NCBI GenBank assembly: GCA_009731375.1
Contig: BJOX01000019.1
Coordinates: 543,264 to 607,263 of the forward strand
Length of the DNA stretch: 64,000 nucleotides
Direction of reading: 5' to 3'
Source: Paulinella micropora
Lineage: Eukaryota; Cercozoa; Imbricatea; Euglyphida
Numbering within the stretch: position 1 is the stretch's first letter; every line of letters starts with the position of its first letter. The translations under genes were made by a program, and so were the position numbers. The notes under the pieces were generated by a model that was not told the origin of the DNA, did no database searches, and saw nothing but the letters and a program-made list of their open reading frames with translations. Shown here in pieces: positions 1 to 33,741 of this stretch.

Positions 1-360
<360 letters not shown>

Positions 361-411
361 TATACATGTATCATTAGGCCGGACACTATCAATAATCTTT
401 GATTGATTCAA

Positions 412-456
<45 letters not shown>

Positions 457-466
457 GTGTGTGTAG

Positions 467-20359
<19,893 letters not shown>

Positions 20360-20753
20360 GTTAAGTAAGTAAGTAAGTAAGTTAAGTTAAGTAAGTTAAG
20401 TAAGTTAAGTAAGTAAGTAAGTAAGTAGGTAAGTACTTAAGTAAGCAAATAAGTAAGTAAATAAGTAAGTAAGTAAGTAAGTAGCAATAAAGCAAAAAGA
20501 GACGTATTAATATTGTTTGTATATTATTATCATACCATCAAATATGTATAATATTATTTTATTTAATAACCAAATGTATACTCAGAAAACGTGAAAGATA
20601 AAAGGACCGATCGTTTTCTTGCTAGAAGACAATCATATAACATTGTAGGCGTAACCCGTGCGTTTTGCTGTTCGTCGTGCTCCGCCTTAATAATCATCAG
20701 GAGAACTTCAGAAGCGAGTCCAGCATGTGTACCTTTCTTTTTTTTTCTGTCTA

Positions 20754-20832
<79 letters not shown>

Positions 20833-21002
20833 CCAGTATCTCTTGATACCTCTTCCATTTGATGTCTGCGGCTTCCCACTCAGCTCTATGAGTGGCAAGT
20901 ATTTTGTTAACCCTAGGATTAAAGCAGTGCTTCCGTAAATTTCTCTCTACTGATGATGTTGTATTCAAACTGGAAAATCGTCACGGTTTCCGGGACCTCA
21001 GC
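20360..21002. other. Intergenic: (AAGT)n then unique sequence
   Basis: AAGT repeats to about 20485, AT-rich unique sequence, and (CT)n at 20755-20830. I see no gene. Confidence 0.6.
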
Positions 21003-22538
21003 AATATCAGACTGAGCACCTTAACGACCGGCCAAAACCTTTACCGTTGACAATTCACTCTTTTTGACCGGCTCATTAGATTTTCTGCACGACGTAGCTT
21101 GTTTTCGATTTCGTTCAGAAATGATTTCAAACGATCAAGTCAAAGTTATTTTTAGAAGCAAACGATCAAGTCAAAGTTCTTTTTAGAAAAGATCAATTAT
21201 TGTCTTTTTTCCCCCTCTATTACCTTTTTCCCCGATTTCCTTGAAACACGCACGTTCGCGGCGGTAAATTTGTGCGTGATAAGTGTAACGATGCAAGAGT
21301 GAACCGTCTTGTGACGGAAAAACCATTGCGGTTTGAATTCACTGCGCTACTATGGCAGTAACCTGTCTTCCTTTTAGTATAACCGGCTCACAGGTAGACA
21401 AGCTCAAACAATATTTCACTTACTTTAGTTTTAATAACGCCTGACCTTCGTGAAGTTACGGTGACACTGATATAACTAGCTTTCCACAACTTCTTTATAA
21501 CTGGTCTTTCCACAACTAGAAAGCTCAAAAACAAGTACCGTAGCTACAGGTTCAGGTCAGAGAACAATTTTATACTGATCAAACCGAATCCATTTTCAAG
21601 TATTGCAGAAAAATAAGTGAGCACATAGATTTTCAAATTACTAATTTTTCAATAAAATGCACGAGGTCACTGACCTGACCAGCTATCCAAGTTGACAGCC
21701 TGATCCTCTGACTTACTACTACTGCAAATTTAAAGCTGCTTTTTACGTCCGTCTCAGTCTCCTTGAGAAACTAATAAATTTATTCAAATATGCAATAACA
21801 TAACCTAACTTGTTTGTGGCTCGGACTTCACTTTACCTTTTCTAATTTTTCACTTGGGTTTGCTCTGGAAAAAATCCTTTTTACTTTAGCAATTTCCTTT
21901 TTTAGCTAAATCACCTCGTAATTTTTCAGACTGGCCGTGCTGGCAATTTCCTTTTTTACCGATTTTCTCACTGGCGTGCCGCAGTGCTTTCTCTTTCACT
22001 TTAACCCAGTCACGGTAGCATCCGCTACCACACAATAAAAACCAATCTTGCACCACAGATTTTTTCCCTCAAAAAACCTTTTTCTTGAGTACAGCTGAGA
22101 CATATTCCCTCCAGACCATACACACTTTGCCCTATACTTAGCCCTTGCAGTTTTCCACAATCCAGCCCTAGTACTAATCTAACCTTATGCAAACTTTAAG
22201 GGGTGAGCGCGGTTACTCGTGGTCCGGTAAACCCCTGTCATTAAAGAACTATTTCTGAAAGTTAAACCTGCATCCTTGCCCTGATTAGGGTTCGGGATAC
22301 GACACCTCTGTACGACCAGACCGCCTACGATGAGCGATCATCGCAGAGGCAATCCTTCACGCCCTGATGCCAGATCGAGGAACTACGACTCTTGTTCCGA
22401 TAGTACGATATTTAATAACCAATAACTGTAATAACGATATAAAGACTGAGGAATACCTAAAGTAGGGACTCCGTAATCTCCAGACCAAGGATAACCGACA
22501 GATCGTAAGTATTGCCATTATATACCGGGTGGGCCGGC
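21003..22538. repeat. Dispersed repeat family D, copy 1
   Basis: Begins TATCAGACTGAGCACCTTAA and ends ATTATATACCGGGTGGGCCG. The same start recurs at 41898 and 42378 and the same end at about 43725-43748. Shared internal blocks include GACGT.GCTTGTTTTCGATTTCG and AAACGATCAAGTCAAAGTT. No coding frame and no clear terminal inverted repeat; class unknown (LTR or non-autonomous element possible). Confidence 0.7.
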
Positions 22539-22980
22539 AAAATCCTTTCTCCCCCCCCCCCCCCCCCCCGCGNNNNNNNNNNACCTCTGTGCACACGAGG
22601 AGTCGAACTTACGCCACCGCCGACCGATCTCGGTGTAGAATGCAAATACGAACCTGAGTGACGGTCGTCGCCGTACTCGTATTGAGTGAATTAAGCAAAA
22701 TTTCAAGTTGGGCCATTCGATTACACTTCGATTCGCCACCACCCAACGCCCGAAAAATACGGTATCCGCCACCCCGCTCAAAACCGTTACCCCACACAAT
22801 GGAATAAAATACTTGCCCTTTCCCCCATGCCAATTTCCCCCTTTTCCTGCCTCTAGTCATTCATCGCCCCCCCCCGACCTAGTGTCGGTCCATACTATCC
22901 CGTGCGAGTCTTCTTCCCTCGGATCCGAAGCCCCACTGATTCCACTGATCCGGCGCTCGCCCAGCAGCGCCGCCTTGTAG
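22539..22980. other. Poly-C, 10-N gap and unique sequence
   Basis: C-run at 22550-22569, gap 22573-22582, then non-repetitive sequence with no convincing exon on either strand. Confidence 0.5.
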
Positions 22981-23166
22981 CCGATCCCAACGCGCTGAAG
23001 CCGATTCCGACGCGCTGAAGCCGCTGAAGCCGATTCCGACGCGCTGAAGCCAATCCCGACGCGCTGAAGCCAATCACGACGCGCTGAAACCGCTGAAGCC
23101 GATTCCGACGCGCTGAAGCCGCTGAAGCCGATTCCGACGCGCTGAAGCCGCTGAAGCCGATTCCGC
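22981..23166. repeat. Minisatellite GCCGATTCCGACGCGCTGAA
   Basis: About eight 21-nt units CCGATTCCGACGCGCTGAAG, with CCGCTGAAG 9-nt inserts between some. It can be read in frame in several directions, so coding is not supported. Confidence 0.85.
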
Positions 23167-24310
23167 CCATCCGAAGGCTGCATATCCGCGTTTGCACTTC
23201 TGGCTTTTAATAGCCTCCTAACGCCCTCTCGGTGCGCTGTAGTCCCTGACGCCAAGCCCAGAGGCAACGTAGGCAAAGAAAGGCTCCCCTGGATCTTTGC
23301 TACCCCCACCGCGGTCCCCCCCAGCTCTGAAACGCCATGCTTAAAACGAACCTGAGAGCTGATAACACTGATGATATATACCCCCTATCTATCTTTCCAA
23401 TCATCCCTTCTCCCCCCAAAAAGATCAAAGTTTCTCTTTGATTCTGTTCTTATATCCCATTATACCGCTCCCCTCAAGTTTGTAAAATATAAAGTCGCAA
23501 GGGTTAAGACCCTATGTGTACCACTTCCCCATCCTCTTTCGTTACCCCATCACCCGAGTGTCCGAGTTACCGCTCCCCCATCATCATCATCATCATCGTC
23601 ATCCTTCTCTTCATCTTTCTCATCGATATCCCTCGCCCCCTCCCCTCTTGCCATCCTCTCCATTCCTANNNNNNNNNNNNNNNNNNNNNNNNNNNNNNNN
23701 NNNNNNNNNNNNNNNNNNNNNNNNNNNNNNNNNNNNNNNNNNNNNNNNNNNNNNNNNNNNNNNNNNNNNNNNNNNNNNNNNNNNNNNNNNNNNNNNNNNN
23801 NNNNNNNNNNNNNNNNNNNNNNNNNNNNNNNNNNNNNNNNNNNNNNNNNNNNNNNNNNNNNNNNNNNNNNNNNNNNNNNNNNNNNNNNNNNNNNNNNNNN
23901 NNNNNNNNNNNNNNNNNNNNNNNNNNNNNNNNNNNNNNNNNNNNNNNNNNNNNNNNNNNNNNNNNNNNNNNNNNNNNNNNNNNNNNNNNNNNNNNNNNNN
24001 NNNNNNNNNNNNNNNNNNNNNNNNNNNNNNNNNNNNNNNNNNNNNNNNNNNNNNNNNNNNNNNNNNNNNNNNNNNNNNNNNNNNNNNNNNNNNNNNNNNN
24101 NNCCCGCCACACGTAACACAAACCACGACATTTTCCTGACTTAGGTCGAGGTCGGCTGCACCCTGTTTACAGTACAGCTCGCCCAGACTTGCTCCCTCCC
24201 GCCCCAAACTTTCACCACGACTTCCCCCCCCCACACTTCCCACCACACGTAACACCCACCACGACATTTCCTGACTTAGGTCGAGGTCGGCGCTTAGGTC
24301 GAGGTCGGCT
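23167..24310. other. Unique sequence, 434-bp gap and a three-copy 50-bp repeat
   Basis: N gap 23669-24102. After it CCACACGTAACAC..ACCACGACATTTT and TTAGGTCGAGGTCGGC occur in two full and one partial copy (24103-24310). No gene recognised. Confidence 0.5.
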
Positions 24311-24342
24311 ATTACTATTACTACTACTACTACTACTACTAT

Positions 24343-24382
<40 letters not shown>

Positions 24383-24935
24383 GCTATTAAAACCAATACT
24401 ACTACTACCAATTAAAGTTTCAATGTATGATTTAAGTTTCAATAACTTGAATAACATTTCACTATTGGAAGTAATACTACTATTGATATTACCAGCAATA
24501 CAATATCCATATGAATACAACTAAAACAGTAGACTTGAATAATTTAATAATACTGTCATATAATATAATCTCATGCTGGAATTCTTGACAGGATCATAAG
24601 GTTCAAGTACACTATATGCTTTCAATATTAATGAACTCTCTCTCTCTCTCTCTCTCTCTCTACAGATACAGTAATAAATTATTCAAGGTAGACTTGATTT
24701 TGTCTAAGTTTGCTGCTCTCACACAAAACATACTTACTTAGCTGGAAAACTAATACTTGAAGTTACTTGAAGTCGGTGATTCTCAAGCTAGACATCGCGT
24801 TCAGCAAGATTCCTTATAATAAGCAATAGTAATGTTCAGGAACACTTTGTTTAATAAAATATCGCGTGACTGTATAACAATAAAATTTCTTTAACAAGTA
24901 TGTTAAATATTACTAAATTTTACTTACTAGTTACA

Positions 24936-25017
<82 letters not shown>

Positions 25018-25018
25018 C

Positions 25019-25089
<71 letters not shown>
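24311..25089. repeat. (ACT)n, AT-rich unique sequence and (TAA)n
   Basis: ACT repeat 24313-24385, unique AT-rich sequence, and (TAA)n 24938-25089 that forms the tail of the adjacent SINE. Confidence 0.65.
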
Positions 25090-25090
<1 letters not shown>

Positions 25091-25354
25091 CTTCTCTGTC
25101 AATGGCTGATGCATTTCTGCACATGCGCCTCCATCGTCTCACCCGTGAGGGGAGTACGAAGAATTGACGATAAGCTCTAATGACACCCCCGCAAGGGCAG
25201 TTCCAACACTTCCAGACGGGCCGGTATGTTCAATGAAAATACTGGTCCAGAAATAGACCGGTATGTTCAATGAAAATACTGGTGGCACCGACGGGAATCG
25301 AACTGGCGACAGGGCCCAGATGGTAGAACTTGACCACTGGGCTATCACGGTGTC

Positions 25355-25355
<1 letters not shown>
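25090..25355 (-). mobile_element. tRNA-derived SINE, copy 1
   Basis: Read on the minus strand it starts GACACCGTGATAGCCCAGTGG (box A-like TAGCCCAGTGG). The box B-like AGTTCGATTCC and GGTGCCACCA follow, and the body contains two copies of CCAGTATTTTCATTGAACAT. It ends ...CAGCCATTGACAGAGAAGC and then (ATT)n. Flanked on both sides by TAA repeats. Confidence 0.88.
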
Positions 25356-25429
<74 letters not shown>

Positions 25430-25588
25430 CATAATCATAAAAATAGTAATTTTAATAATAATATTACAAGTTCTGTGTTTGCAAGAAGTATTCACAAGAA
25501 TTGTTTTCTGTTAATGAGAAAGCTATTACGTATTAATACATTTACTTTATTTCAATCTGTTTGGATCTTGATCAGGAATTATCGGGAT
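25356..25588. repeat. (TAA)n and short unique sequence
   Basis: TAA repeat to about 25430 with ATC interruptions, then AT-rich sequence downstream of the next gene's stop. Confidence 0.65.
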
Positions 25589-27495
25589 TTAATCGTCCAT
25601 GTAATCGTTCTCGTTCTTCTTACAACAACTACACTCGCGTACTTTCTCTGACTTCGCGATGGAATCTTGTTTGCTAGTGTACAACTTTACAGCATTGTCC
25701 TTAAACAAAGTTTTTGTTGCAACCACGTTGACTTGTAGTCGGAGTTCGTTCTCGAAGAAGTATTCGTGAGTTTCTTCTGGTGTACTTAGCGATTTCTTGA
25801 TAAGGAATTGAAGGAAGTTTTCCATTCTTGCATCAGAACCCAAAACAATCAAAGCCAGATGAGAATTTGCGTTTCTTTTTTGGGTTGTGCGCTCGATCAC
25901 AGTCAGCCAATGCGAAGGGACAAAAGAAATTCCTGCTCTCAAACTGACGTTTCAGCAGGAACTAGAGTCAAGGACGTCTCATCTGCTTGCATATTGGAAC
26001 AGAAACATGTATGAAGTACGTGGGAATACCGAGGATTACCGAAACATATGATTTCAGAGCATAGCACCATGCCCACTTCACACGCAGACGCGTCAAGACA
26101 CGAATTCCTGGGTTAGGCACTACCAAATATGTTTCCAAACGCAGGAGGTGTGAAAGAATATGTCGGACAGGAAATTGGACTAGTTCCCAGTCACTCAACC
26201 ATTGCTGTTGCTTTTGTCTCCAAGTCTCTTCTGTTGATGATCCACAGTGTTTGGTAGATGTCCGCGTGATACGGGTACGTGAGAAACTCTTTTTCATTTA
26301 TGTCCGATGCATTACCCACTTGGTGTGTGGTTGTCAAAAGAGTCGGCAAAAACAAATAGTCTAACGATTCACCGCTTGCTCGGCCAGGAAAAGCTGTAAA
26401 CAAGCTTTTTAAATTGGAATATCCGCGCGAGTTGGTTCGCGTCTCTAGGGTTACTTGCACTTGGCCTACACCTAGACCATGCCGTGCCACACGTGAGGTT
26501 GCATCAGGCCTAGTTTCACTAGGTAGCACACGGTTTTCCTTTAGCTGTTGCTGCACTCCACGCACCAGCTGCGAGTTAGTAGCTAGTAGTTTTTTCGATT
26601 CTTGCGCTGCCAGCGGTGACATAAAAAAAAAAGGAGAGGAGTTTGATACCACGTCCCACAGGAACTCGGTGGTGAAACGATAGTCGTCGCGCAGCACTGC
26701 AAATTTTGTACGTGTAAGTATTGCCTGTCATAATTCATGAACCAACTCGTCCAAACAAAAAGGTTCCGACAGCAGAAATGGAATGTGTACTTTTTCCTGG
26801 TCCCTACCTGCACAAAGAGTTCGCATCCCAGCTCCAAGCTGGATTTCAACCCTAGGCCCATGTACTCGCACTGGGTGTGACACAACATCTACTAGATCTA
26901 TCAACAAGGTTGAAGCGATTGGCGTCTTATCATCATCCCGGATGTCTAACGAGTTGTTTTTCTCATTGTCTGAGTCCGACGTAGAATCATGGATCATGAG
27001 GTAATTTCTCAACGTGTGTATCAGGAAATCTGCACGTTTTCGAACCAACCACACCGCCAGTTCTTGAGGTTTTGTCATAATGTTTCTTATGTGCTCCTCC
27101 TCTGCGTTGTTGTAGTGCTCTTCACAATCCCATGAAAGTTCTTCCGGTGACGAATTGCTAGCGACGGACGTAAGTGCTTGGACAGAAGCACTAACAGTAG
27201 TACTAGAAGTAGCAATAGAAGTATCGTTTTTCCTTTGTCTTTTTACCTTGCTTGTTGGGTTTTGTGTGCAAAAAACTTGGTACCTTGCCCTGGACGTACG
27301 GTTACTTAGAATGCTGAAGGATCCTCGTAGAGCGAACGTTATTGCATTGTGACGTTCTGCTTCCGAATACTCTGTAAGCTTTGCCTCGAACAGAGTTCTA
27401 AGTTCTTTGTCTGTTTTCGAAGTGTCGCCTTGGGTCTTAATATATTTGGCGTCCCAGCCGACAATAGCAAAAAGATCGCCTGGCACACTCGGCTT
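25589..27495 (-). CDS. Unrecognised multi-exon gene (gene B) with possible degenerate J-like domain
   Basis: Four blocks on the minus strand carry protein-like sequence in successive frames: 27495-about 26730, about 26700-26195, about 26180-25970 and about 25942-25589 (ends ENDYMDD, stop). Block 1 begins at acceptor GTTTAG with KPSVPGDLFAIVGWDAKY. It ends its first 80 residues with ILSNRTSRARYQ, similar in spacing to helix IV of J domains, but the HPD motif is absent. Other landmarks: TTEFLWDVVSNSSPFF, GIRVLTRLRVKW and CSCCKKNEN. I could not place every splice junction: block 1 to 2 does not join in phase with the sites I see. I do not recognise the family. Upstream exons probably lie in or beyond the GA/GAA repeats. 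Confidence 0.5.
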
Positions 27496-28402
<907 letters not shown>

Positions 28403-28562
28403 TTAAGCATCTATTTCCTCGTCAGAGTCGACAGGACGCGGTTTTTTCGCCAGGATTGCTTCCACATCATCTTCCCTCATGAATGTTATTACGCGCTTGC
28501 GCGTAGTCTTGTTTCTTGTTGCTTCACTTCCCCTACTAGTAATGGTGCCGCTGCTGCTGCTG

Positions 28563-28627
<65 letters not shown>

Positions 28628-31600
28628 ACTACTACTACTGGTTTTGGATCCGGGAACAGTACTTCCCCTTTCCAGGTTCCCGTTCTCACGCGCTTGCATC
28701 TCAGACCCGTGGTTTCCATCCCCCACCTTCACTGCTGCTGGTGAAGCATGAGCCGCTTCCCTGCTATGAATGTCATCTTCTCCGTCCGCCTCTTGGCTTG
28801 ACTCTTCTGGTTCACCTTCTTGTTTTTCCTTTCCTTCTCTCTCAGAACGTAAAATTGCTAAGGTTTCCTGTTTGTGACATATTCACTCAAAGCTTGCCAC
28901 TGCGCTCTGTCCATACGTCCTGGCTCACACCCAGTCGTCATGCGGATGATTTTGCTTATCACAGTGCAGTTCTTGTCCCATTGCATCGACACCGGCCAGG
29001 GGTTTGTAACATTCCTGGCTCGATCTATGCTGTGACTCACCAAATACTGGGGGTTTTTATCCCCATCCACATACAAGGGCGCCAGTGTTTTATACAAACC
29101 ATGAGGAGCTTGCTTGTGTTTCCTGGTCGCTATCTGTGCAGCGCGAATTTCGTCCGGGTGCCACACGTGTATCTCACCACTCGAAAAATCCGAGGCCGCC
29201 TTCGTGATTGTTCCTACGTACACCTGCTTCTTGATCTCAACCGCCATCAGCACTCGCGTGTCCATCATGCCCGTGTCAGTCTTTTCTTCACTGGCGGCCT
29301 TCTCTTCCTCTTCCTTTCCTCCCTCTTTCTCTTTCTCTTGCCCACCCGTGTCCTTCCCTTCTTGCTCTTCCTCCTTTTCCTCCTCTTTCTCTTGGCCTTG
29401 GTCTTGCCCACCCTTGTCATTCCCCCTGTGCTCTTCTTCCTCCTCGTCCTCTTCCTCCTCTTCCTCGTTCTCTTTCTCTTGCCCACCCTTGTTCGTCCCT
29501 GTGTGCTCTTCCTCCTCGTCCTTTTCCTCCTCTGTAGAAGGAGAAGAAGAAGAAGAAGAAGAAGAAGAAGAAGAAGAAGAAGAAGAAGAAGAAGAAGAAG
29601 AAGAAGAAGAAGAAGAATCAGCTTTTCTACCTTTTTTTCGTCTTCTGCTTCCGTAGTCGCTTTTTGTTATTCTTGTTCTTCGTCTTCTTTTCCTTCCTTG
29701 GCTCGTGTTGCAGGTGCTTGGTTGCGTTCCGCGTTCTCTTTGCTGTGGTCGATGAAGATCCTTTATCACACCGTATCAGGCTTTGCAGACGTTCTCTCAA
29801 CTTCTGCCTGTTTGGTTCTTGTCGCCAGTCATGGGTTTCCTGCATACAATGCGAAACACGCGTCATAGTACATTGGAAATTTACAATACCTGACTACCGT
29901 CACATGCAACCCGACAAGATCACAGCTAGCAGCTAGCAACAGCCGACAAGTCACAATGTTACCCACCTGCAGGTTCGCCAGCCCAAGCAACCATGCTTGT
30001 GGTGACGCATTCCTGAGCAACTTTAGCAGGAACGCGAGCATATTCAACGGGCCCTCGCCGCTCTCGCGTGAACTCGGTACCTGCTTATACAATTCATCAA
30101 CAAACTGCTCGACGATCCAAATTTACACTGCCGTGCAACAAGCAGCGACACTTTCATGACGGGATACGACGGGCGGGCAGAGGTACCTGCACTGTTTTCA
30201 ACGTGAACTTCGCACCGTGGTCTATACCTACCAATCCCACTTGACGCAGGAAGTCAAAGAAATTTTCCTGCAACCCGGAATCCGGCCGCTCCACGTTGGA
30301 TTGCGAAAAGTCAGCGTAACACACTGGTTTGCAGCGCCCATATCTTTGCCTAATGTTGCTGCTTGCTTCGGACATGTGGTACACCAACAACGTCCAACGC
30401 GCAGAACATTCAAGGCACGTGAACATGGGCATCACCACACCACGACACTCCTTGAGTCTACCAGGCAGGCACACACGTGCAACCACATCAAACAACATAC
30501 TGGCCCGAGCTTCGGTTGTAGCTCAATGCAATTGTACCTGTCGGCGGGCCAGAAGCGAGACGCTAACTCCCGTGCCTGGTCTGGTCCCTCCCGGAGGAGC
30601 CGTTCGTGGAAATTAGGTGACAACAACATAAATTTACTGCGGACACCGATGTCCCCAGCAAGACGTCCCAAGGCACACTTGATCACGCCCTGTTCTACCT
30701 CTTTCGTGGTGTCAATTATTGCCTGTCAACATCAACCATACTAGTACACGCGGGAAAAAACCAGCGATACAGCCATGACAGACCTGTACATCGACGTCAT
30801 TGAATCTTGCAGCGTTCCAGCTGCTTTTTCCGTAAAAAGCAGGGTCGGCAATTTGTGGAGGGGGGTCGCAATCATCCTCTGTATGCAACCACTCCAGTAG
30901 AGACAGAGAAGCAGAGGGGGAGAGGAGGAAGAGGCGGAAGAGGAGGAAGAAGAGGAAGAGGAGGGAGAGGAGGAAGAGGAGGAAGAGGAGGAAGAGGAGG
31001 GGGGGTCGGAAGAGGTGGGAGAGAAGCATGCCACTGGCAGCACAAGTTTGGTGGAGCTGCTAGCTAACGTAACACTCGCGAACGAGTTGCGTGCAAAATG
31101 CAAAAAAGTACATATGTTGTGGACACTCGCTTCCTGACCGCTGTAGGCTCCACATCCTTCTTCCTGAGCCAGCTCATTGATTATGACTAGCTCATTTATA
31201 CCTGGCTGCCACGACGAAGCAGGATACAAAGAAAAAAAGGAACAAGCAGACAACGAAGCAGAAAAAGTGGAAGAAGAAGCTTGAATCTCTTGAAGACATT
31301 CCTTGCAAATGTTAGTCAACTCCTGGTCGCCTACTAGCTCCGCCAGGTCGCCAAAAAATTGTATTGACTTCACGACACCCGAAGCAGTGTCCTTGCCCAA
31401 CAGATCCGACAAATTCTTCCCTTCCGCCGCTTTCAGAAAGCGCATAAGCGGTGCCAGCGTCAGGATGTATTGACTTCGCAGCTGCATACCATCGTCGCCA
31501 GTGGGATGTAGGGTGATGTATCGAAAGCTCTCTCCTGGACTTCCAATTCGAAAAACGTCGGCTTCACTGCCACACAGAACATGTTCAACATCCCCTGGAA

Positions 31601-32098
31601 TCTGGAGTAGGTACCTACGTACAGAACAACGGTGCGCGATCACGTCATTGGGTGAGCACAAAGCCAGGTCTACCCACCTTAAGCTTGCCCAGTCGCTGGT
31701 TGTCTGGCGCATTTGCAACTCACACCACGCATTCCAGAAGCGTTTGCGTTGCTCCGGTACAAATCTTGCCACATCTGCGGAACCCAATTTTTGTGCAACA
31801 CCCTGCGTTTTGACATCTACATCAACCCGAACCTCCTGCTTCCGAATAGCAGCTTGTTTCTCTAAGACCAGGCTCTGTCCTTCTTGCCTCTCCTTCTTCT
31901 GCTTCTTCGGTTGCTGCTTCACTTGCTTCCTTGGGTCCGAGATTCTTGTTTTGGTGGAAGAGGAGGAGGCCTGCTAAAGATAACAGCTTGCATGTATGTA
32001 TGTACGTGCGTACGTAAGCTTGTGTGTATGTATGTATGTTTGTATATATGTATGTATGTATGTGTACATTGTATATGTATATGTATATGTATATATAA

Positions 32099-32150
<52 letters not shown>

Positions 32151-32549
32151 GTGTGTGTGTGTATGTGTGTGTGTGTGTCTGTGTGTGTCTGTGTGTGTGT
32201 ACTTATGTCTATGTGTGTATGTATTTTTGTATACATGTGCGTATGTATCTATGTATGCCTGCATGTGTGTGTGTGTGTGTGTGTATGTATTCATGTATGC
32301 TTGTATGTATTAGTATGTATGCATGTATGTATATGTGTGTATGTATGTATGTACGTATGCATGTATGTACGTATGTGTGTGTGTATGTATGTATATATGT
32401 ATGCATGTATGCATGTATGTATGTATGTATGTATGTACGTGTGTATGTTATGAATGTATGTCACTACGCATATATAATTTTTTTTAACTTCGGGTTCCCG
32501 TTCAAAGCATACATCAGCTTGTTTCTCTTTTTGTGGGACATCAACCACT
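28403..32549 (-). CDS. Unrecognised multi-exon gene (gene A)
   Basis: Minus-strand gene ending AKKPRPVDSDEEIDA, stop at 28403. Blocks: possible exon 32549-about 32488 (VVDVPQKEKQADVCFERE); 31972-about 31040 (starts after TTAGCAG; SSSTKTRISDPRKQVKQQ); a frame ending at donor GTCTGT at 30783 (ADPAFYGKSSWNAARFNDVD). Then 30722-30538 (IIDTTKEVEQGVIKCALG), 30499-30187 (LFDVVARVCLPGRL), 30080-29967 (PLNMLAFLLKLLRNASP), and 29839 onward (DWRQEPNRQKLRERLQSL) into Lys-, Ser- and Glu-rich low complexity. A block with KKQVYVGTITKAASDFSSGE and the C-terminus follow. The 30187/30080 and 29967/29839 junctions are GT-AG and in phase. At about 28870 the frame changes without a clear intron. Family not recognised; acidic/basic tail suggests a nuclear protein (inference). 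Confidence 0.55.
31980..32465. repeat. (TATG)n/(TA)n/(TG)n microsatellite
   Basis: TATG, TATA and TGTG repeats, probably an intron of gene A. Confidence 0.75.
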
Positions 32550-32703
32550 ACAACACAAGTACGTAAAATTATTCACAAGTATTACATCAATATTAGTTTG
32601 CATAGGCGAGCAGAATCAGCGTTTCTAACATCCACTCATTTAATAAAATGACAACAATACAAACACTAGCAGTTAAGTTTCCTTCATTAGTAATGACCCA
32701 TTG

Positions 32704-33741
32704 CTAGGGAGACTGACGTGGTCGAAAGACTAGGCCATCACTGTTTTCTCTTTCCGCAACCGAAAGTTTCCTACTCTGTGCCTCGTTGCTGTGTGACAAC
32801 ACTATACCCGTAAAATTTCCGCTTCCAGATCCTCCCAGTTTGCAATCAATTTTATAGCCGTACACCACGAACCCACTGTCTAGTAGCAGAGGTATGTTGC
32901 GTCTATGAACAGTGTCAATGTTCACGTAATCGACCAAAATGAGGAATCGAATACGGTTTTTCTTTTCACTCAACAAGGTAATAACTTTTTCCTGAGTTAG
33001 TGGGCCCAGGTGGCCAAAAAAAGATAAATAACACAAGGCTTCTCGCAATCATTCAGGACACATTCTGTTTCCGCACAATCCCGCTGAAACTGTACGTAGG
33101 CACTGTACTTTCCTATAGTACATTTACCCCAATTAAGTTCAAAAAGGTCGTGTCCGTCCGCTGTGTCTATCTCCGCCAGACTGTGGAAACCGAAATACTG
33201 AGCGAGACATAAGACATGACCTGGACCGCATCCAAGGTCAATGAAAACGCACTCACTTCATGTTAATTCCGGGATTGCATGCAGCAGAGTAATGACAGGT
33301 TTATATTGCAAGTAACCTGGCGTTCCTGCGTTGACGCCCGACCTACCAAAATCCTCTAGTTTCCGCCAATCCTGTTTGGCTAGGGCAAGCAGCACGTGCA
33401 AGCAGCACGTCTGGAGGGTCATCCAGCGTGCAGTAGTTCTTAGATCCACAATCACTGCAAGCTGGTGCTGTGAAAGCATTCAATCGGCATCTCTCACAAC
33501 TTTTACATTGCTACTGTGGCATCCCATCCCACACAAAGAACGAGCCCTGTAAAAATGAACGTGTGCCAGTGGATAGACGAAAAAGCATATACATAGGTAA
33601 ATAATACCTCTTCAGCATACACTGTTGAAGTCTGAGCTCCGATTGCGCATTCTCGTTTGCTTGTTGGTATTGCCTTGCAAGCACACAGAGTCTGTGTGTA
33701 TTAATGATATCTGTCAAAGACATGTTTTCAGTATTAACCAT
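32704..33741 (-). CDS. SAM-dependent methyltransferase-like gene, homopolymer frameshift
   Basis: Start proposed at ATG 33741 (MVNTENMSLTDIINTHR); first exon to donor GTATTA (33608). A Cys-rich block follows (about 33520-33348: QCKSCERC.. and CSDCGSKNYC), with donor GTAGGT at 33347. The last exon begins at acceptor ATGAAG (33255) with ECVFIDLGCGPGHVLCLAQY, a class I methyltransferase motif I (D-x-G-x-G-x-G). The frame stops at ATWAH, but a second frame overlapping a run of seven A on the + strand (33016-33022) continues with GHLGPLTQEKVITLLSEKK, RFLILVDY (strand 5-like) and stops at 32704. One more base in the run would join them, so a sequencing error or a real frameshift is likely. Substrate unknown. 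The junction from exon 1 to the Cys-rich block is not resolved. Confidence 0.62.

Noticed and set aside
22981-23166. Coding tandem repeat on the minus strand (SASESASA-type)
   Set aside because: 21- and 9-nt units keep any frame open; no flanking gene structure.
29500-29620. (GAA)n in gene A as a disease-type expansion
   Set aside because: It lies in a low-complexity coding or intronic stretch of an unknown gene; no basis for any functional claim.
33348-33520. A defined MYND or RING zinc finger in the methyltransferase-like gene
   Set aside because: Cysteines are spaced CxxCxxC and CxxCxxxxYC, which fits no finger class I can name with confidence, and the splice junction into it is unresolved.
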